Assembly: GCA_029940235.1 (NCBI GenBank)
Contig: JAOZRI010000188.1
Location: 1-5,039 of the forward strand
Origin: Desulfobacula sp.
GTDB taxonomy: Bacteria > Desulfobacterota > Desulfobacteria > Desulfobacterales > Desulfobacteraceae
Direction of reading: 5' to 3'
Length of the DNA stretch: 5,039 nucleotides
Each line of letters opens with the position of its first letter. The first letter of the stretch is position 1. Of this stretch, positions 1 to 5,039 are shown piece by piece. The notes beneath the pieces were generated by a model. That model saw nothing but the letters and a program-made list of their open reading frames with translations, was not told where the DNA came from and searched no databases. Both the position numbers and the translations under genes were made by a program.

Positions 1-62
1 GCATCCAATATCCATTCACTACACACTTTTTAATTGTTGCATAGTTTTTAAACTTGATCTAT

Positions 63-91
63 TTTAAAGCCAATTGTATGATTTACATAAT
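63..91 (+). promoter_or_regulatory. weak candidate sigma70-type promoter for the small membrane protein gene
   Basis: TTTAAA at 63-68 and CATAAT at 86-91 are separated by 17 bases, which would start transcription near 98, about 36 bases before the gene. The surrounding DNA is very AT-rich, so such pairs arise easily by chance. No other supported feature is seen in bases 1-127; only short open stretches without starts enter from the left edge. Confidence 0.25.
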
Positions 92-133
92 ATTTAAAGT
101 TTAATGACAGATACATTTTAATGGATATTGCCA

Positions 134-583
134 ATGGTATTTTTTACTTGTGTAATCGTTGTAATAGTACTTTATTATCTACAGGCCGATGGACTGATCT
201 TTGTCACCATCATTGCTGTAATTGCTGAGTTAATTAACCTATTAATGACCCAGACCTTGACCAAATCTGTTGAAAAACAGACCAGAAAAAAATTTGTTAA
301 GATCATCAATGTCTATAAAACTAAAATTGCTGCACAAAAAAAGAGTTTGAGAGAATTTGAAGTATTACAGGAAGAATCTATAAGAAAACTTCACAATGCC
401 AATTTAAAAATCAGAGATTATGAAGAGAAATCAGCAGACAAGCAAAATTTACAAACAAGTAACAATGGAGTAAAAGAAAAAAAAACAAGCGGGGTATCAG
501 AAGTACCCGAAAAAAAAGAACCTAAACCTAAAGAATTTATTGATCTTCCTGCTGGATCCAATAGAAAACAACTTCCCATATAA
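134..583 (+). CDS. hypothetical small membrane protein with coiled-coil, charged C-terminal tail
   Basis: I do not recognise this protein. With the ATG at 134 it has 149 residues. Two hydrophobic stretches lie at about residues 1-15 and 19-37, split by a short polar turn (QADG), so it is likely a membrane hairpin or one long anchor. Residues about 45-100 are rich in K, E, Q and L and look like an amphipathic helix or coiled coil. The last 50 residues are low in hydrophobics, with runs of K, E and P, and are probably disordered. No catalytic motif is visible. The ATG at 134 is preferred because GGA at 123-125 sits 8 bases ahead; a TTG at 128 in the same frame would add two residues. An in-frame stop at 119-121 rules out a longer form. 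It converges on the lipoprotein gene with an 83-base gap that shows no convincing terminator. It may be a scaffold or envelope protein, but that is only a guess from its shape. Confidence 0.7.
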   Translation: MVFFTCVIVVIVLYYLQADGLIFVTIIAVIAELINLLMTQTLTKSVEKQTRKKFVKIINVYKTKIAAQKKSLREFEVLQEESIRKLHNANLKIRDYEEKSADKQNLQTSNNGVKEKKTSGVSEVPEKKEPKPKEFIDLPAGSNRKQLPI

Positions 584-666
584 TATTTAGCGCCCAATCT
601 AAAACCGCCAGTTTGCCCAACTACAAAACAAAAAATTCTCAGGTTTTCTGTCAAAAACTGTTTCAG

Positions 667-1035
667 CTATTTTTTTAAAATTTTGATTTTTACAATTGCA
701 CCTTTCTTATTTATATATGCCACTCCATTTGCCAGGGTGTGTCCAGATTTGGAAGCAATAATCTTGACTCGCTCTTCATAAAGGACAATTGGGGAAAGTA
801 TTTCTTTTTTTGATTCTGATTCTGTAACATCATTTTTATCTGTTATTTTTCGTTTTGATGTATAACTCTTTTTATCAGAAACATTCTCAGCTTCAACATA
901 ACGTGCTTTGTTCCTGCTGGAAATCAGACGACCAACACCTGAAAAGTCATCAGCTTGTTTTTCATCCTGGCAGGAAGCAAAAACCATCAAAACCAATCCC
1001 GCCAATAAACACACAAATAATTTTATAGTTCTCAT
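667..1035 (-). CDS. small putative lipoprotein, function unknown
   Basis: The 122-residue product starts with a classic lipoprotein signal: MRTIK, a hydrophobic core at residues 6-19, then FASC with the cysteine at residue 22 as the lipidation site. F at -3 is less usual than L, V or I but is tolerated. Residue +2 is Q rather than D, which by the E. coli rule would favour the outer membrane. Residues about 24-85 are polar and rich in K, S, D and E, probably a flexible linker. The last 40 residues form a small, more ordered part of alternating hydrophobic residues (VKIIASKSGHTLANGVAYI, then VKIKILKK), plausibly a few beta strands. The ATG is supported by a GGGGA ribosome binding site (complement of 1043-1047) about 7 bases upstream. 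I do not recognise the family. The gene is divergent from the SRP RNA and convergent with the membrane protein gene, so it is probably transcribed alone. Confidence 0.75.
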   Translation of the reverse strand: MRTIKLFVCLLAGLVLMVFASCQDEKQADDFSGVGRLISSRNKARYVEAENVSDKKSYTSKRKITDKNDVTESESKKEILSPIVLYEERVKIIASKSGHTLANGVAYINKKGAIVKIKILKK

Positions 1036-1083
1036 TTTTATATCCCCGGATTACCCTGTTTTATAATCGTAATCATATCTGCT

Positions 1084-1096
1084 CTCCTGTGAGGAG
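1084..1096 (-). repeat. short perfect inverted repeat in the lipoprotein gene leader
   Basis: CTCCT at 1084-1088 and AGGAG at 1092-1096 form a perfect 5-base dyad around a GTG centre. If the promoter below is right, it lies in the 5' leader of the lipoprotein mRNA, about 50 bases ahead of the start codon, where it could form a small hairpin or serve as an operator half-site pair. It is short enough to be chance. Confidence 0.3.
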
Positions 1097-1113
1097 TTAA
1101 TTCTAGATCATGG

Positions 1114-1143
1114 ATTATAGGTAATTTTATTTAAAAATTTCAT
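1114..1143 (-). promoter_or_regulatory. candidate promoter of the lipoprotein gene
   Basis: On the minus strand a perfect TATAAT -10 box (complement of 1114-1119) has ATGAAA (complement of 1138-1143) 18 bases upstream as a weak -35. Transcription would start near 1107 and leave a leader of about 70 bases before the ATG. The -10 is good and the -35 is poor. Confidence 0.35.
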
Positions 1144-1250
1144 CTTTAACTATCTAGCTTATACTACCACTAAAGCCCTGTTAAATCAATCATCACGTGT
1201 CATAAAACTTAATTTTCAGAATTGTCAATATGGCTTAACCCAAATTAGAC
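1144..1250. other. intergenic stretch with no recognised feature
   Basis: This AT-rich stretch lies between the divergent lipoprotein and SRP RNA promoters. I see no open reading frame, strong hairpin, repeat or recognisable operator in it. Confidence 0.5.
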
Positions 1251-1279
1251 TTGAAAAAAATATAAAAAATCACTATATA
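1251..1279 (+). promoter_or_regulatory. sigma70-type promoter of the SRP RNA gene
   Basis: TTGAAA at 1251-1256 and TATATA at 1274-1279 are separated by exactly 17 bases. The predicted start is about 1285-1287. That coincides with the left end of the outer helix that can enclose the SRP RNA, which independently supports the placement. Confidence 0.6.
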
Positions 1280-1315
1280 TACTTCTTCCGGCTGTGCAGG
1301 CCGGGTATGAATTAT

Positions 1316-1412
1316 TCTGATCGGTCGCCTTGTAACAGAAGACCATGAACCTCGTCAGGTCCGGAAGGAAGCAGCGATAAGTGATTTCTTCTGTGTCAAG
1401 GAACGATCCCGA
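1316..1412 (+). ncRNA. ffs: signal recognition particle RNA, bacterial small (4.5S) type
   Basis: This is the RNA of the signal recognition particle. It binds Ffh and, with FtsY, delivers ribosomes making membrane proteins to the translocon. The diagnostic domain IV tip is at about 1355-1374: GTCAGGTCCGGAAGGAAGCA, with the GGAA tetraloop at 1363-1366 and the conserved asymmetric loop. Below it the arms pair as expected: ACAGAAGA (1335-1342) with TCTTCTGT (1387-1394), CCTTG (1328-1332) with CAAGG (1397-1401), and GATCG (1319-1323) with CGATC (1404-1408). No Alu domain is seen, so this is the small Gram-negative type. The given ends are those of the core hairpin and are uncertain by several bases. 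The primary transcript probably runs from about 1286 to past 1448, because a further GC-rich helix can close around the core. Confidence 0.95.
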
Positions 1413-1436
1413 TTATGCAATTTTTCTTTTACCCCT

Positions 1437-1460
1437 CTGCCAGCCGGATCTTTTCTTTTT
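1437..1460 (+). terminator. candidate terminator of the SRP RNA transcript
   Basis: CTGCCAGCCGG at 1437-1447 can pair with the 5' end of the same transcript (1288-1299, one bulged base), and is followed at once by the T-rich stretch TCTTTTCTTTTT (1449-1460). The hairpin would enclose the whole SRP RNA, so its loop is very long. An earlier T-rich stretch at 1421-1430 is an alternative stop or a site of 3' trimming. Confidence 0.45.
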
Positions 1461-1479
1461 CCCTGCTATTTTTTTCATC

Positions 1480-1507
1480 TTGACATGCTTTTAAACAGAC
1501 TTATTTT
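1480..1507 (+). promoter_or_regulatory. candidate vegetative promoter of grpE-dnaK
   Basis: A perfect -35 box TTGACA at 1480-1485 is followed after 16 bases by TATTTT at 1502-1507, predicting a start near 1514 and a leader of about 84 bases. A second -10-like TATATT at 1526-1531 has no good -35; if used, it would put the start right at the CIRCE-like dyad. No good sigma32 promoter was found: the CTTGACA is followed by CCAT only after more than 20 bases. Confidence 0.4.
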
Positions 1508-1537
1508 TCTGCCATCATTTTAATTTATATTTTATTG

Positions 1538-1566
1538 TGAGTGCTCATAATTAAATAGAGTACTTA
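1538..1566 (+). promoter_or_regulatory. degenerate CIRCE-like inverted repeat upstream of grpE
   Basis: TGAGTGCTC (1538-1546) and GAGTACTTA (1558-1566) form an inverted repeat with 7 of 9 symmetric bases and an 11-base spacer. The HrcA operator CIRCE is TTAGCACTC-N9-GAGTGCTAA. The right arm here matches 7 of 9 and the left arm 6 of 9, but the spacer is two bases longer. In RNA the two mismatches become G-U pairs, giving a full 9-pair stem. Its position ahead of the grpE-dnaK operon is where HrcA acts in other bacteria. That HrcA binds here is inferred, and the altered spacer makes it doubtful. Confidence 0.4.
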
Positions 1567-1597
1567 ATTAAAAAAAATATTTAAAGCGGGAAAAAAA

Positions 1598-2179
1598 TTG
1601 ACAGAAAAAAAAGATAAAAAAAAGAGTGCTGCCCAAGGAGCTTCTTCCAAAAAAGAGAATAAAACTAAAGGGAAGCCTAATAAAAAGAATAAGGCAAAAG
1701 ATGGAAAAACAAATCAGTTGGAAGAACAAATCGCATCTGAAAAAGATCGTGTTTTAAGACTTTCTGCTGAGTTTGAAAACTATAAAAAAAGAAAACAGCG
1801 GGAATTGGATGATTTTAAAAGATTTGCCAATGAAACAATTTTTAAACAGCTTTTAACTGTTGTTGACAACCTTGAAAGGGCGATATCTTCTACCAAGGAA
1901 ACTTCAGATCAAGAAGGATTACTCAAAGGCGTTGAACTAACGTATAAAGAGATTGCTAAACTTCTTGAAACCTTTAGCGTTAAACCTGTAGAGGCTGAAA
2001 ATCAACTGTTTGATCCCAATTTCCACCAGGCTGTCACCCAGGAAGAGACCAATGAGGTACCTGACAATACTGTTACAAAAGTGCTTCAAAAAGGTTATCT
2101 TCTCCATGACAGATTGATAAGACCTGCCATGGTTGTAGTATCAAAAAATAAAAAAGAAAAGAAAAATAATAAAGAGTAA
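1598..2179 (+). CDS. grpE: nucleotide exchange factor GrpE
   Basis: GrpE is the cytoplasmic dimeric factor that drives ADP release from DnaK, resetting the chaperone cycle, and acts as a thermosensor. The 193-residue product is of normal length. Residues 1-38 are a lysine-rich, probably disordered tail. About 39-95 is the long dimerising helix, including LSAEFENYKKRKQRE. The C-terminal beta domain carries the family signature: LFDPNFHQAV (137-146) followed by GYLLHDRLIRPAMVVVSK (166-183), with G166, D171, R175, A177 and V179 at the expected places. The start is a TTG: no ATG lies between it and the in-frame stop at 1565-1567, and a GCGGG ribosome binding site at 1586-1590 is spaced about 7 bases from it. 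dnaK follows after 21 bases, so the two are co-transcribed. Control probably lies in the upstream promoter and CIRCE-like dyad. Confidence 0.97.
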   Translation: MTEKKDKKKSAAQGASSKKENKTKGKPNKKNKAKDGKTNQLEEQIASEKDRVLRLSAEFENYKKRKQRELDDFKRFANETIFKQLLTVVDNLERAISSTKETSDQEGLLKGVELTYKEIAKLLETFSVKPVEAENQLFDPNFHQAVTQEETNEVPDNTVTKVLQKGYLLHDRLIRPAMVVVSKNKKEKKNNKE

Positions 2180-2200
2180 AATCATCTTGGAGGATTAATT

Positions 2201-4141
2201 ATGGGTAAAATTATAGGAATAGATCTTGGAACAACCAATTCATGCGTGGCAGTTATGGAAGCAGGAGGTGAAGCAAAGATCATCACAAATTCAGATGGGG
2301 GAAGAACTACTCCATCTATAGTTGCAGTATCTGAAAATGGAGAACGTACCGTTGGTCAAACCGCAAAGAGACAGGCTGTTACCAATCCGGAAAACACAAT
2401 ATTTGCTGTAAAACGTTTAATTGGAAGAAAATTCAAATCAAAGGAGATTCAGGATGATATTCCTATCCTCCCCTATAAAATTGAAGCAGCTTCCAATGGT
2501 GATACCAGAATTAATCTTAGAGGCAAACAGCACAGCCCTGCTGAAATTTCTTCTTTTATTCTGGCAAATATCAAAAAAACAGCTGAAGATTATCTTGGAG
2601 AAGAAGTTACCCAAGCTGTTATTACTGTACCTGCATATTTTAATGACAGCCAGAGACAGGCAACAAAAGATGCCGGTAAAATTGCAGGTCTTGAAGTAAA
2701 ACGTATTATCAATGAACCGACTGCTGCATCTCTTGCCTATGGCCTGGATAAAAAAGGCGAAGAAAAAATTGCTGTGTTTGATCTTGGTGGCGGAACATTT
2801 GATGTCTCTGTCCTTGAAATTGGCGATGGTGTATTTGAGGTCAAATCAACATCAGGTGACACCCATCTTGGCGGCGAAGATTTTGATCTAAGAATAATGG
2901 AGTATATTGCCGATGAATTTCAAAAAGATCAGGGTATTGACATAAAAAAAGATAAAATGGCTCTTCAACGTCTTAAAGAATCTGCTGAAAAAGCAAAAAT
3001 GGAGCTTTCATCTTCCACAGAAACTTCCATTAATCTGCCTTTTATAACAGCAGATGCATCCGGGCCAAAACATCTTGATGTAAAACTGACCCGTGCCAAG
3101 CTGGAATCTCTTGTGGCAGACCTTCTGGATAAACTTGACAAACCATGTAAAACTGCCATAAAAGAAGCCAAACTTGGAGCAGGCGGTGTTGATGAAGTGG
3201 TGCTTGTTGGTGGAATGACCCGTATGCCCGCAGTACAGGAACGTGTTGAAAAAATATTTGGAAAAAAACCACATAAAGGTGTAAACCCGGATGAAGTTGT
3301 TGCCATGGGTGCTGCTGTACAGGCTGGTGTTCTTCAAGGGGATGTAAATGATGTTCTTCTGCTTGATGTTACTCCCCTGTCACTTGGAATTGAAACCCTT
3401 GGCGGTGTTATGACCAAACTTATTGAAAAAAACACAACAATACCAACAAATAAAAGTCAGGTATTTTCCACTGCTGCCGATAACCAGCCTGCTGTTTCAA
3501 TTCATGTACTGCAAGGTGAAAGGGAGATGTCAACAGACAATAAAACCCTTGGTCAGTTTGAATTAGCAGATATTCCACCGGCACCAAGAGGAGTGCCCCA
3601 GATTGAAGTCTCCTTTGATATAGATGCCAATGGCATTGTACATGTAGCTGCAAAAGATAAGGCAACAGGCAAAGAGCAGTCTATCCAGATTACTGCAGCC
3701 AGTGGTCTCTCTGAAGATGATATTGATAAAATGGTAAAAGATGCTGAACTCCATGCTGATGAGGATAAAAAGAAGAGAGAACTTGTTGATACTAAAAACA
3801 GTGCAGAAGCTCTAATTGACCAGACTGAAAAGACCTTGAAAGAGCATGGTGACAAGGTGGATGAGGAGACAAAAAAGAGTATTGAATCTGCTGTTGAAGC
3901 GTTAAAACAATCCAAGGATTCAAATAATGTTGATGAGATCAAACAGAAGGTGGAAGCTCTTTCCCAGGCATCCCATAAACTTGCTGAGGTAATGTATCAG
4001 CAGGCAGCACAGGACGGTCAGGGAGCTGCTCCTGGAGCAGATGCCGCCGCTGCAGCAGGCAATGCTGCTTCCGATGCAGGCCCTAAAGACGATGATGATG
4101 TTGTGGATGCTGATTTTGAAGAGGTTAAGAAAGAGAAGTAA
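2201..4141 (+). CDS. dnaK: molecular chaperone DnaK (Hsp70)
   Basis: DnaK is the ATP-dependent cytoplasmic Hsp70 that holds exposed hydrophobic segments of clients, working with GrpE and a J-protein. The product has 646 residues and is complete. The nucleotide-binding domain shows [14 protein letters not shown] (5-18), the catalytic lysine in FAVK (K71), [13 protein letters not shown] (170-182), [10 protein letters not shown] (194-203, with T199 the conserved phosphorylated threonine), and LVGGMTRMP (335-343). The stretch at about 77-105 includes the insertion typical of Gram-negative DnaKs. The interdomain linker is DVLLLD (385-390). The beta substrate-binding domain follows (about 391-505), then the helical lid (about 506-600), an Ala/Gly-rich spacer and an acidic tail with the conserved EEV motif (640-642). 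The ATG has a strong GGAGGA site at 2189-2194, 6 bases away. It lies 21 bases after grpE and is closed by a strong terminator. No dnaJ follows, so the J-protein is encoded elsewhere. Confidence 0.99.
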   Translation: MGKIIGIDLGTTNSCVAVMEAGGEAKIITNSDGGRTTPSIVAVSENGERTVGQTAKRQAVTNPENTIFAVKRLIGRKFKSKEIQDDIPILPYKIEAASNGDTRINLRGKQHSPAEISSFILANIKKTAEDYLGEEVTQAVITVPAYFNDSQRQATKDAGKIAGLEVKRIINEPTAASLAYGLDKKGEEKIAVFDLGGGTFDVSVLEIGDGVFEVKSTSGDTHLGGEDFDLRIMEYIADEFQKDQGIDIKKDKMALQRLKESAEKAKMELSSSTETSINLPFITADASGPKHLDVKLTRAKLESLVADLLDKLDKPCKTAIKEAKLGAGGVDEVVLVGGMTRMPAVQERVEKIFGKKPHKGVNPDEVVAMGAAVQAGVLQGDVNDVLLLDVTPLSLGIETLGGVMTKLIEKNTTIPTNKSQVFSTAADNQPAVSIHVLQGEREMSTDNKTLGQFELADIPPAPRGVPQIEVSFDIDANGIVHVAAKDKATGKEQSIQITAASGLSEDDIDKMVKDAELHADEDKKKRELVDTKNSAEALIDQTEKTLKEHGDKVDEETKKSIESAVEALKQSKDSNNVDEIKQKVEALSQASHKLAEVMYQQAAQDGQGAAPGADAAAAAGNAASDAGPKDDDDVVDADFEEVKKEK

Positions 4142-4173
4142 TGCTTCGTACCTGATTGAAACCTGTTGAATAT

Positions 4174-4211
4174 AATCCTGCTGTGTACTATAAAACACAG
4201 CAGGATTTTTT
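4174..4211 (+). terminator. strong intrinsic terminator after dnaK
   Basis: ATCCTGCTGTGT (4175-4186) pairs perfectly with ACACAGCAGGAT (4195-4206), and 4174/4207 add a thirteenth pair. The loop is 8 bases and is followed by six T (4206-4211). It lies 33 bases past the dnaK stop and should end the grpE-dnaK transcript, insulating the downstream synthetase gene. Confidence 0.92.
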
Positions 4212-4216
4212 ATATG

Positions 4217-4365
4217 GTATTTGGATAAAGACTTACCCATCTACGTCGTTGCTTCAAACTTTTTAAATCCTCATGTACATTAGTACACTCTGGTTTAAAA
4301 ATTGTATGCATGAGCATCTCTTCGAGCCTTGCGCCTTGCATATGGGCAACTCTTTATCTAAATAC
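4217..4365. repeat. 149-base imperfect palindrome, MITE or REP-like element
   Basis: The outer 28 bases of each end are inverted repeats with 23 matches: GTATTTGGATAAAGACTTAC from 4217 against the complement of 4338-4365. A second pair of arms lies inside (4255-4270 with 4292-4304, including TTTTTAAA against TTTAAAAA), and the apex is a perfect TGTAC-ATTA-GTACA hairpin (4274-4287). A side hairpin ATGC-ATGA-GCAT sits at 4306-4317. No protein is encoded. Three nested levels of symmetry, discrete ends and a position between two transcription units suggest a short non-autonomous mobile or extragenic palindromic repeat. If TA is the target duplication (4218-4219 and 4363-4364), it would fit an IS630/mariner-type mover, but this is speculative. 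Copy number in the genome cannot be judged from here. Confidence 0.65.
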
Positions 4366-4388
4366 TGATTTTCAATCATAGAGTGAAC

Positions 4389-4417
4389 TTTACTTTATGA
4401 GATGTGAGTTGTAAATT
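4389..4417 (+). promoter_or_regulatory. weak candidate promoter of the acyl-CoA synthetase gene
   Basis: TTTACT at 4389-4394 and TAAATT at 4412-4417 are 17 bases apart, each matching the consensus at 4 of 6 positions. A promoter is expected here because the strong terminator and the palindrome separate the gene from dnaK, but this particular pair is weak and the DNA is AT-rich. Confidence 0.22.
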
Positions 4418-4423
4418 GTGAAT
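4403..4423 (+). repeat. three tandem imperfect heptamers, TGTRART
   Basis: TGTGAGT, TGTAAAT and TGTGAAT follow each other without gaps at 4403-4409, 4410-4416 and 4417-4423. They overlap the candidate promoter, ending 29 bases before the synthetase start codon, so they could be a regulator site. They may equally be a chance product of the AT-rich sequence. Confidence 0.35.
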
Positions 4424-4452
4424 AATAAAATTTGAACAATGAGACTGTTGCA

Positions 4453-5039
4453 ATGATAATCACACAAATTTTAGCCCGCAATGCCAAAATTTATAAGGAT
4501 GAAACCGCACTCGTTGAGCTGACTCCATCTTTAGATCAGCGTATAACCATTACCTGGAAAGAGTTTTACAAAACTTCCAACCAGCTTGGCAATGCTCTTT
4601 GTCAACAAGGAATTCAAAAAGGCGATAAAATTGTACAGTTAATGACCAATTGCCTGGAGTGGCTTCCCATCTATTTTGGTATCCTATCAACAGGTGCCTG
4701 GGCTGTTCCTCTGAATTTCAGGTTTGAACCTGATAAAATTCTTCTTTGCACAAATACAGCTGAGGCTAAGGTTTTTATCTTTGGTGAAGAATTCATTGAA
4801 AAAATTGAACACATTAGAAATAAACTTGAGAAATATGTTCGCCTGTGGATTTTTACAGGGCCAAAAGCTCAATGCCCTGACTTTGCAGTCCAATATGAAA
4901 CATTTATTCAAAATCAGCCAGCCAGTGCTGTTCCTGATGTTGGCCTTAGTATAGATGATGATGCCGCACTTTACTTTACCAGTGGAACAACAGGAACTCC
5001 AAAAGCTGTTCTTTTAACCCATAAAAACCTTGAACATGC
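4453..5039 (+). CDS. AMP-dependent acyl-CoA synthetase/ligase, N-terminal part, cut by the window edge
   Basis: This is the first 195 residues of an adenylate-forming enzyme of the acyl-CoA synthetase class. Such enzymes activate a carboxylic acid with ATP to an acyl-AMP and then transfer it to CoA. The frame is open to the window end. Family marks in order are TWKEFYKTSNQLGNAL (34-49), GDKIVQLMTNCLEWLPIYFG (57-76), GAWAVPLNFRF (81-91) and the phosphate-binding loop YFTSGTTGTPKAVLLTH (174-190). In the loop the usual glycine after PK is alanine. The substrate cannot be told from this half; a fatty or aromatic acid is possible. The ATG at 4453 is preferred, although only a weak GAG at 4441-4443 precedes it; TTG at 4432 in the same frame would add seven residues. 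It is likely a separate transcription unit from dnaK. Confidence 0.9.
   Translation, partial: MIITQILARNAKIYKDETALVELTPSLDQRITITWKEFYKTSNQLGNALCQQGIQKGDKIVQLMTNCLEWLPIYFGILSTGAWAVPLNFRFEPDKILLCTNTAEAKVFIFGEEFIEKIEHIRNKLEKYVRLWIFTGPKAQCPDFAVQYETFIQNQPASAVPDVGLSIDDDAALYFTSGTTGTPKAVLLTHKNLEH

Noticed and set aside
1..127. End of an upstream gene at the left edge
   Set aside because: Open stretches in two frames end at about 44 and 66, but they are too short to show any family and have no start in the window.
418..654. Minus-strand open frame of 78 codons over the end of the membrane protein gene
   Set aside because: It lies mostly antisense to the better supported gene, has no good ribosome site and no recognisable motif.
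584..666. Bidirectional terminator between the convergent genes
   Set aside because: Only 3-5 base stems (for example CTG-TTT-CAG at 659-667) next to T or A runs were found; none is convincing.
1479..1518. sigma32-type heat-shock promoter (CTTGACA followed by GCCATCAT)
   Set aside because: The spacing between the two boxes is more than 20 bases, too long for sigma32, and the -10 match is partial.
2421..2699. Plus-strand open frame inside dnaK
   Set aside because: It is a shifted-frame reading of the strongly conserved dnaK coding sequence.
2965..3942. Several minus-strand open frames antisense to dnaK
   Set aside because: They are low-complexity shadows (Ser, Phe, His, Gln runs) of the dnaK codons; none has a family motif.
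3920..4240. Minus-strand open frame spanning the dnaK end and the terminator
   Set aside because: It crosses the perfect terminator hairpin and the dnaK tail, and has no domain.
4366..4378. Small hairpin TGATT-TTC-AATCA right after the palindrome
   Set aside because: A 5-base AT-rich stem is expected by chance here and is not followed by a T run.
4687..4954. Open frames on both strands inside the synthetase gene
   Set aside because: The synthetase frame carries clear family motifs across the same bases and stays open to the window edge.

Overview
The window looks like ordinary chromosomal DNA from an AT-rich, Gram-negative, probably anaerobic bacterium. My best guess is the Desulfobacterota, near the Desulfobacteraceae. 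This is an inference from several things: the DnaK has the N-terminal-domain insertion typical of Gram-negative DnaKs, there is a lipoprotein with a lipobox, the signal recognition particle RNA lacks an Alu domain, and the general style of the genes fits. No marker in the window proves the lineage.

Layout from left to right. Bases 1-127 hold no supported gene, only a weak candidate promoter. A small unrecognised membrane protein with a coiled-coil, charged tail (134-583, +) converges on a small unrecognised lipoprotein (667-1035, -). Bases 1036-1597 contain no protein gene. They hold the candidate promoter and leader dyad of the lipoprotein gene, then the signal recognition particle RNA gene (core about 1316-1412) with its own sigma70-type promoter, and then the control region of the heat-shock genes, which carries a degenerate CIRCE-like inverted repeat. 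I see nothing in 1144-1250. grpE (1598-2179) and dnaK (2201-4141) follow as a two-gene operon closed by a very strong intrinsic terminator. The 311 bases after dnaK hold that terminator, a 149-base imperfect palindrome that looks like a MITE or REP-type repeat, and a short leader with three heptamer repeats. The window ends inside an acyl-CoA synthetase-type gene (4453 onward).

Functionally the core is protein biogenesis and folding. The 4.5S-type RNA with Ffh targets nascent membrane proteins, while DnaK with its exchange factor GrpE handles unfolded chains. Neither hrcA nor dnaJ is next to the pair. The acyl-CoA synthetase is separated by the terminator and repeat and is very likely a separate transcription unit.

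No clearly new system is visible. The items most worth a second look are the 149-base palindrome, the heat-shock operator variant with an 11-base spacer, and the unusually long outer helix that can enclose the SRP RNA.
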